Assembly: GCA_963757065.1 (NCBI GenBank)
Contig: CAVWQC010000007.1
Coordinates: 248,001-312,000 of the forward strand
Length of the DNA: 64,000 nt
Source of the DNA: PNON01 sp963757065
GTDB taxonomy: Bacteria; Chloroflexota; Anaerolineae; Anaerolineales; Anaerolineaceae
Direction: 5' to 3'
In this document: one piece after another, positions 59,221 to 64,000 of the stretch
How positions within the stretch are numbered: the first letter of the stretch is position 1
Layout: the number at the start of each line of letters is the position of its first letter
The notes under the pieces: model-generated
The model's database searches: none
Told to the model about the DNA's origin: nothing
What the model saw: the letters and a program-made list of their open reading frames with translations, nothing else
Made by a program: the position numbers and the translations under genes

Positions 59221-60129
59221 TTATTCAATATGCATTAATTCTTTAAGCCTATTTGGAATGGTGATTTCTTGTTTTTCATAACGATAATCCACGGTTTCGT
59301 AATTCCCATTGAAATACCAATACAAATATGGACTTACCGAACCCGGACCATTCTTACATACATCATAGGTGACATAAGCCATCATCAAAGCATCCCGACC
59401 TAAATCTTGTTTTTCGCCTAATGGGTGACTTACCACGATATCACGAACCGGGGTGCTAACTAAAGCTCCGAATTGTCCTATGCACTCAGGATGATCCTCA
59501 AGTAAAAGGATATGGGTTGAGGTCAAATAATTATTGTCCAGAGTTATCATGAATGACTTTCCAGATCCCCCCAAATCAGTTTCAATAATGTTTGGTTTAC
59601 AAAGGATGGTTACATTTTTATAGCCTAGTTTAAATAGTTCATCCAAATCTTTCCCCCAGCCTTGAGCCATTTTTGGAGTTACAGCCAAAATGGAATCTGG
59701 AAGATCGAGAGAAAGTGTTGATATGGTTCCATATAATTCTTTTCGATAAATAATTTCATTTGGGTTTACGTTTACTAAAGTTCCTTCAGGCCATAAGCGT
59801 ATAACTAACAACTCTGCTACATCTGAAAAATCTGTTGTTTTTAGGTTTTGATTAGAAACCATTACTCTTTCTGTTAACTGGAAGTGAGATTCAATAATAT
59901 TTGCCCATTGGTTTGGTTCACTTGGCCGGCAATTTTGTGCCAAATTTCGTAAATCTTTTTTCCATAACTCTGTTTTCGAGATAACATAACCATGGTCAAA
60001 AGAAATTATTAAGTTGCGATTAATGAAATAATTCTCTACTTCGGAATAGAAAAAATGTAATTCTTTCGGGGTAAATAGTTTTTCCCAGACCGGCTTATTC
60101 CGCCCCAAGATCCTCGTAATAAATGACAT
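59221..60129 (-). CDS. Hypothetical protein, possibly YtpQ/DUF1444-like
   Basis: 302 residues, no signal or TM helix. It starts MSFITRILGRNKPVWEKLFTPKELHFF. Central blocks are DVAELLVIRLWPEGTLVNVNPNEI and ILLLEDHPECIGQFGALVSTPVRDIVVSHPL. The overall order (Leu/Pro-rich strand, then a serine-containing region near 190-200) faintly resembles the DUF1444 group, but I would not assign it. It has lower G+C than its neighbours, which may mean recent transfer. No partner gene. Confidence 0.55.
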   Translation of the reverse strand: MSFITRILGRNKPVWEKLFTPKELHFFYSEVENYFINRNLIISFDHGYVISKTELWKKDLRNLAQNCRPSEPNQWANIIESHFQLTERVMVSNQNLKTTDFSDVAELLVIRLWPEGTLVNVNPNEIIYRKELYGTISTLSLDLPDSILAVTPKMAQGWGKDLDELFKLGYKNVTILCKPNIIETDLGGSGKSFMITLDNNYLTSTHILLLEDHPECIGQFGALVSTPVRDIVVSHPLGEKQDLGRDALMMAYVTYDVCKNGPGSVSPYLYWYFNGNYETVDYRYEKQEITIPNRLKELMHIE

Positions 60130-60436
60130 AGACTATCCTTACCTTTATAGAATGTGAAATTATTTTATCAATTAATTCATAATCCATCCATTGAGACAGA
60201 ATTTAATCCTCTTCAGGTACGATGATTAACAATAAAGCACTTAATAATTTTCCTTAAAAGTGTCCAGAGTTATTTATTAATTGTACCTATATTTAATAAT
60301 CGATATTATTTAGATATTAATGCAAACAAAAGCTTGGATCGTATGAGAAGTAATTTCCCGATCACATTGGCAAAGGATGCATTGCATCCAATTATGTAAG
60401 AAATTCGGACGTATTATTGATTTTTCGTAGTTATGT
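60130..60436. other. AT-rich intergenic region
   Basis: No gene visible. A short perfect palindrome GGATGCATTGCATCC (about 60376-60390) is the only clear structure. The left part should contain the promoter of the hypothetical gene at 59221-60129. Confidence 0.4.
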
Positions 60437-60823
60437 CTATTTCTTCTTTTTGTTTTTCGCTGCTGCACTTGCCAAATTATCCTTGACCCTGAATTTCACA
60501 ATTCTTGAGATCAAGTCCAGCGGCATGGGTTGATCCAGGGGGAACTGGACTGACCCCTTTGCTCCTTTATATACAGAAAGCTCTTTCTGGAATTCTTCAA
60601 TTCCTCTCGGTGCCGGGTAAAAACCGATATGGTTTTTAAATGCCGCGAAATGCACCAGATTGCCAAAAAGGAAAAAAGTGGGCATTTGATAACTGATCTT
60701 CTCACTTGCTTCAGGGGCAGCGGCTTTGATCACTGACCGAACTTCCTTCAATATTTTTTGCACATCCGCAGGAAAGATGGCAATATATTCATCGATCGTG
60801 TTATAGCTATTATTGGTATCCAT
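60437..60823 (-). CDS. DUF1801 (YdhG-like) protein
   Basis: Small cytoplasmic protein of 128 residues. Family blocks are TIDEYIAIFPADVQKILKEVRSVIKAAAPEASEKISYQMPTF and HFAAFKNHIGFYPAPRGIEEFQKELSVYKGAKGSVQFPLDQPMPLDLISRIVKFRV. The tail is Lys-rich (AAAKNKKKK). GAAGGAGAATCC precedes the ATG. The fold resembles frataxin-like/YdhG iron-binding proteins, but no biochemical role is settled. Confidence 0.85.
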   Translation of the reverse strand: MDTNNSYNTIDEYIAIFPADVQKILKEVRSVIKAAAPEASEKISYQMPTFFLFGNLVHFAAFKNHIGFYPAPRGIEEFQKELSVYKGAKGSVQFPLDQPMPLDLISRIVKFRVKDNLASAAAKNKKKK

Positions 60824-60996
60824 GGATTCTCCTTCTTAATTATTTCTTGCAGGATAATAATAAACTTTTCCCTGAAGGATCTTCAACTTCTTGCATAATA
60901 TGTTATGACTGAATTGACAAACCGGTGAGCCATCTTTTTGTATGAACCCAGGGGACAAATATTCAAGAACCTCACAATGACGCTCAGGAGAACAGA

Positions 60997-61497
60997 TCAT
61001 ACGCTATTGATGGATCCAATTGCAGCTAGGATATCCGCGTCAGTAGCCGGGTCGTTGTTGTTTATTTCCAGATCCCAGGGAAAAGCTACTTTGGCAGCAA
61101 TCTTATTGTATTCTATGACCTGATCGTCAGAAACAGCTATATGGTCAGCACTATTGCGGTTTTTTACCCGTGTGAGGCAGGTTGCCTGGTCGGCGTAAAC
61201 ACGAATCATTTTGATGGGATATTTCTCCGCAAGGGATGAATATAATCCGCGGAACCCATCACCCGCACCCAGGCTCTCAACCATAACTTTGGTGTGAACC
61301 TCAAATATCGCATCTATTGCCGCCTCGACTTTTTTCCATCCATCCTCGCCAGGCTGCACAGTCAACCAGACAGATTCGACCCGCAGGAATGCGATGTCCG
61401 TATGCCGATCAACAAGCATTCCAATATGTGTTTTTCCGGAACCCTTGGGTCCAATGAGCATAAAAAGGACTTTATCATCTGATCTCATCTGTGACAT
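60997..61497 (-). CDS. P-loop kinase-like NTPase
   Basis: Cytoplasmic protein of about 166 residues resembling shikimate/adenylate-type kinases. P-loop LIGPKGSGKTHIG near residue 15; a strand ending VMVESLGAGDGFRG in Walker-B position; a lid with RVKNRNSADHIAVSD. The catalytic Asp expected after Walker B is not obvious. AAGGAGGG precedes the start. The substrate is unknown. The repeat-rich region begins right upstream. Confidence 0.7.
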   Translation of the reverse strand: MSQMRSDDKVLFMLIGPKGSGKTHIGMLVDRHTDIAFLRVESVWLTVQPGEDGWKKVEAAIDAIFEVHTKVMVESLGAGDGFRGLYSSLAEKYPIKMIRVYADQATCLTRVKNRNSADHIAVSDDQVIEYNKIAAKVAFPWDLEINNNDPATDADILAAIGSINSV

Positions 61498-61748
61498 TTT
61501 CCCTCCTTGTATTCTGGTATTCCAAAAGAACCTGAATTAGGATCCGTTTCTCCAAACCACGATAAGTTTAATAATCAGTTCCCCGGAAAGTTTCTCACTA
61601 TCCTTCGACGAGCTTAGAAACCAGCCCGGTAATCGGCTCAGCCCAACCTACGACTACCCAACTGAAAAGTTGCCGGGTTGATAAAGGGATGTTGGGTTTC
61701 GCAAGGGATGCCAACCCAGGGTAAAAGCACAGTTACACGATGAGGAAA

Positions 61749-61838
61749 TGTCATCGCGAGCTGCGTAGCGACGTGGCGATCTCAGCCATGACATACGAGA
61801 TTGCCGCGGTCGCAAAAAAACACTCCCTCGCAATGACA
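61749..61838. repeat. MITE-like inverted repeat
   Basis: Terminal arms TGTCATCGCGAG (61749-61760) and CTCGCAATGACA (61827-61838) pair with one mismatch, and inner arms GCGATCTC and GAGATTGC add more stem. It is about 90 bp, non-coding. This sort of element (GTCATTGCGAG... ends) is met in several bacterial phyla and looks non-autonomous. Confidence 0.75.
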
Positions 61839-61845
61839 GGGGGAT

Positions 61846-61908
61846 GTTGGGTTATGCCTTATCCTTCGACAAGCTCAGGAACCGGCTCAGGAACCGGCTA
61901 AACCCAAC
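61846..61908. repeat. Structured intergenic hairpin repeat, copy B
   Basis: Outer arms GTTGGGTT (61846-61853) and AACCCAAC (61901-61908), 2x2 internal loop, GCC/GGC, core ATCCTTCGACAAGCTCAGGA with a duplicated CGGCTCAGGAAC unit. Same plan as copy A at 38831-38903 but with covarying arm bases. Confidence 0.8.
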
Positions 61909-61932
61909 CTGCAACGTAGTGGTCTGATCGAG

Positions 61933-62157
61933 TTACTTCACGACCTTGTTGATCTCAGCCAGTACCATTTCCGCTTTTTCTTTTGTGATACCCAATTGAG
62001 CCGCCTGGGGCATCATCAAGATCATGTTCAAGGTCATTCCCCTGACCATGGCGACCATGGGATTGGTACCAATGCCAGGGAGATATTTTTCGAGAATAAC
62101 TTTCGCCTGGGGGTGATCAATCAGTGTTCCGAACGTCGCATCGAGTGTGAAAGCCAT
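61933..62157 (-). CDS. Small helical domain protein
   Basis: 74 residues, all-helical: TFGTLIDHPQAKVILEKYLPG, then NPMVAMVRGMTLNMILMM and EKAEMVLAEINKVV. The DHPxAKxILEKxLPGxxxNPM pattern matches a small domain also found at the C-terminus of some secreted glycosidases and esterases. Here it stands alone without a signal. GGAGGAACAA precedes the ATG. Function unknown. Confidence 0.75.
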   Translation of the reverse strand: MAFTLDATFGTLIDHPQAKVILEKYLPGIGTNPMVAMVRGMTLNMILMMPQAAQLGITKEKAEMVLAEINKVVK

Positions 62158-62234
62158 TTGTTCCTCCTGAACGAGATATGTGTCTGATTAGTTTGAATAT
62201 ATGTATCATCAACAAAAAATTTGAATAACTCGAA

Positions 62235-63143
62235 TTACTCTTTTTTGTCAGATTTGTTCTCTAGTGATTCGATCTTCTCCTTGCCAGTTCCCATCCGGCT
62301 GGCTGTTCCCTGGAAAAGCTCCCAACCCTGGCTGAAAATGACCACCTGGGTGGCCAGCATCCACAGGAAAAACAGGGTAAGTGCGATCATTATTATATTG
62401 AAAATTTTGTTGAAATTCTGCTTCAAGGTGGTTAACAATGCGAGAAGATCACCCATGGAAGTTTGCGAGTCTTTGATCATCACCTGGTATTCGTTCAATC
62501 CTTTTGCTATCAAAGCGACGTTTTCGGACATCGTATCTAAATCTGTTTGAATTTTCCCCAGGTTGGAACCTGCCTTTTCCATGTTCCCGGACATACCCTC
62601 AAAAGTAGCCGGCATGCCATCCAGACTGACAACCAACTCTCCCAATGAATCAGCCAGCGGCTTTTGAGGCAGGTATTTTTGCCCGGAATCCGGTACAAAG
62701 GAATTTAGTAATGGGATATTGCTCATAATGGCTTGAAATGTTTCAAACGATTTGATCGCATCTTCCAGTGATTTTGCTGCTCCCTCTGCGGCTTTCAAAG
62801 AGCTGGTGGCCGCTTCCAGGGTAACGGGTAATTTTTCGCCTGTCAGCGAGTTCAACTGATCTAATACTGTTTGGGTATCTGCAACAGATTTTGCGGAAGT
62901 GGACAACATTGAGGATAGTGTTTCGACACTTGTGACCGTTGCATCCAATGTTTTCCCGGTAATTTCCATGGTTTTCTGGCTGGCATCAACACTGGTATAC
63001 AGGGTATTGATGGTCGTACTTGCTGCTGCAACAGCTTTTGGCCGTAAAATTATTACTCCGACCATTCCGGTCAGGCTTATGATTAAACCGATCACACCTG
63101 CGATCATTACAAAGACGCCAAGAAGCCGACGTAAACCTTTCAT
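62235..63143 (-). CDS. Membrane-anchored coiled-coil protein, unknown
   Basis: 302 residues. An N-terminal helix (GVFVMIAGVIGLIISLTGMVGVIIL) and a C-terminal one (KIFNIIMIALTLFFLWMLATQVVIF) flank a ~210-residue extracytoplasmic coiled coil rich in Ser, Thr, Ala and Leu (STTINTLYTSVDASQKTMEITGKTLDATVTSVETLSSMLST), similar in texture to chemoreceptor helices but with no methylation or signalling hairpin. The tail is charged (ESLENKSDKKE). GAGGAGCT precedes the ATG. It may be an envelope spacer or scaffold. Confidence 0.7.
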   Translation of the reverse strand: MKGLRRLLGVFVMIAGVIGLIISLTGMVGVIILRPKAVAAASTTINTLYTSVDASQKTMEITGKTLDATVTSVETLSSMLSTSAKSVADTQTVLDQLNSLTGEKLPVTLEAATSSLKAAEGAAKSLEDAIKSFETFQAIMSNIPLLNSFVPDSGQKYLPQKPLADSLGELVVSLDGMPATFEGMSGNMEKAGSNLGKIQTDLDTMSENVALIAKGLNEYQVMIKDSQTSMGDLLALLTTLKQNFNKIFNIIMIALTLFFLWMLATQVVIFSQGWELFQGTASRMGTGKEKIESLENKSDKKE

Positions 63144-63375
63144 AGCTCCTCCTCAAGACACAGCAAATTCAATTGTTACTTTGATTATACGGATAAATCC
63201 TGGTTAAAACCACACCGGGTATAGCCGGTTTACTTCATTAAATCTATATACGAAATCCTGAATTTTGCCTTTCGTGTCTGAGTAAGAAATTTCATCCAAA
63301 TTCAAACCCAGAAATACTTGATTCTACATCAACCAATTCGCTACAATAAAGCCACCCAATATTTCAAGGAGTCCA

Positions 63376-64000
63376 ATGATCCCCATTTTGCTCGTTCTTG
63401 CCCCGGTTATTGTCATTTTCCTGTTACTCGTACTACGAAAGACTGCTGCGGATGTTGCCGGAATAGCCGGATGGGTCATCACTGTTTTGGTGGCTTGGTT
63501 GTATTTCAATACGCCATTGGAGATAGTTTTCAAAGCCAGCCTATCCGGGCTCTTATCTTCGCTGCCCATCGCGTTGATGGTGGCTGCTTCCATCCTGCAG
63601 ATCACGATCATGCAGGAAACAGGGGCAATGAGCCGGGTGGTGGCATTGATCAAGACCATCTCTCCTTCCAACCGGGTGGTGCAGATCATGCTGGTCAACA
63701 TGGGATTTGGGACGATCCTGGCTGCCCTGGGAGCGACTCCGGTTTCCATACTGCCTCCCATCATGCTGGCCATGGGATATTCATCATTCATCGCCATCGC
63801 CCTGCCGGCCATTGGATATGATGCGCTTTGCACATATGCTCTGCTCGGCATACCCATCGTGGTATTTTCCGGGTTCGTTGGCAAGCCGGTCAATGAAGTC
63901 GGGATTTACTTTGCCCGGTATATGCCATTCATCAGTACCTGTATTGCACTGGGAATGTTGTGGATCGCAGGGAAGTGGGAAATGCTGAAGAAAGGATTCT
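63376..64000 (+). CDS. L-lactate permease family transporter (3' end outside window)
   Basis: First 208 residues of a LctP/LldP-type permease. Successive helices are visible from residue 2 (IPILLVLAPVIVIFLLLVLR, AGIAGWVITVLVAWLYF, SLPIALMVAASILQITIMQETGAM). The family block GFGTILAALGATPVSILPPIMLAMGYSSFIAIALPAIGYDALCTYALLGIP is present. AAGGAGTCCA precedes the ATG. Transport of lactate or glycolate with protons is the family role. The gene runs open to the window edge. Confidence 0.85.
   Translation, partial: MIPILLVLAPVIVIFLLLVLRKTAADVAGIAGWVITVLVAWLYFNTPLEIVFKASLSGLLSSLPIALMVAASILQITIMQETGAMSRVVALIKTISPSNRVVQIMLVNMGFGTILAALGATPVSILPPIMLAMGYSSFIAIALPAIGYDALCTYALLGIPIVVFSGFVGKPVNEVGIYFARYMPFISTCIALGMLWIAGKWEMLKKGF

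Larger units (their letters stand above)
61498..61932. repeat. Intergenic cluster of structured repeats
   Basis: No gene. It contains a partial CCTTCGAC-type copy (about 61611-61660), a TGGGTT/AACCCA hairpin (61693-61718), the MITE-like inverted repeat (61749-61838) and hairpin copy B (61846-61908). Four structured elements in 435 bp is the densest repeat site in the window. Confidence 0.8.

Overview
The window is 64 kb of gene-dense bacterial chromosome with no phage, IS element, rRNA or tRNA that I can see. Gene content suggests a heterotrophic, probably anaerobic Chloroflexota bacterium of the Anaerolineae type: lipoproteins with Thr/Pro/Ala-rich linkers, a beta-propeller two-component sensor, LVIVD lipoproteins, an alpha/alpha-toroid protein with a WLLxGPxxVEYRTRxDLL-like start, an ADP-forming acetyl-CoA synthetase and an NAD-linked molybdenum/tungsten formate dehydrogenase. 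The assignment is an inference from protein families; there is no marker rRNA.

Layout. 1-5.2 kb (minus): peptide-type ABC transporter (binding protein, two permeases, the last cut by the window edge). 5.5-9.4 kb (plus): one-protein periplasmic sensor/histidine kinase and its NarL-type regulator. 9.5-12.9 kb: MFS carrier, orphan ModA, a Mop molybdate-binding protein, hemolysin III. 13.1-16.2 kb: LVIVD lipoprotein and toroid protein, both badly frameshifted. 16.3-23.1 kb: two tandem GyrI-like proteins behind a consensus promoter, iron alcohol dehydrogenase, a TetR/membrane protein divergent pair, TspO-like protein, DODA-type dioxygenase, AlkD-like protein. 23.3-28.2 kb: a self-contained TetR-controlled efflux operon (TetR, double FtsX permease, HlyD-like lipoprotein, ATPase) with two operator palindromes. 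28.5-43.1 kb: a large unknown membrane-anchored protein, racemase, ROK kinase, acyltransferase-like protein, MFS, cold-shock and RRM proteins, RarD, Tag, PRTase-like protein, ChrB-like protein, RNB ribonuclease, Kef antiporter. 43.2-51.3 kb: a molybdenum/tungsten module with formate dehydrogenase (FdhA, NuoG-like ferredoxin subunit, NuoE-NuoF), MobA, and a tungstate transporter TupCBA. 51.5-64 kb: acetyl-CoA synthetase, small proteins, PcrA helicase, GalE, hypothetical proteins and the start of an L-lactate permease.

Two window-wide properties matter. First, about 25 genes or gene joints are broken by single-base frame shifts, 21 needing one base removed and 4 needing one base added. Both halves of each gene remain well conserved, so I read these as sequence errors (single-molecule-like, insertion-biased) rather than mass gene decay, and I give reconstructed gene spans. 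One shift makes NuoF and the NuoG-like subunit look like a single 789-residue fusion. Second, intergenic DNA is rich in structured repeats: heptamer (ATTAGTG)-type tracts, hairpin elements whose stem bases covary between copies, a MITE-like inverted repeat, and a 28-bp perfect palindrome after tag.
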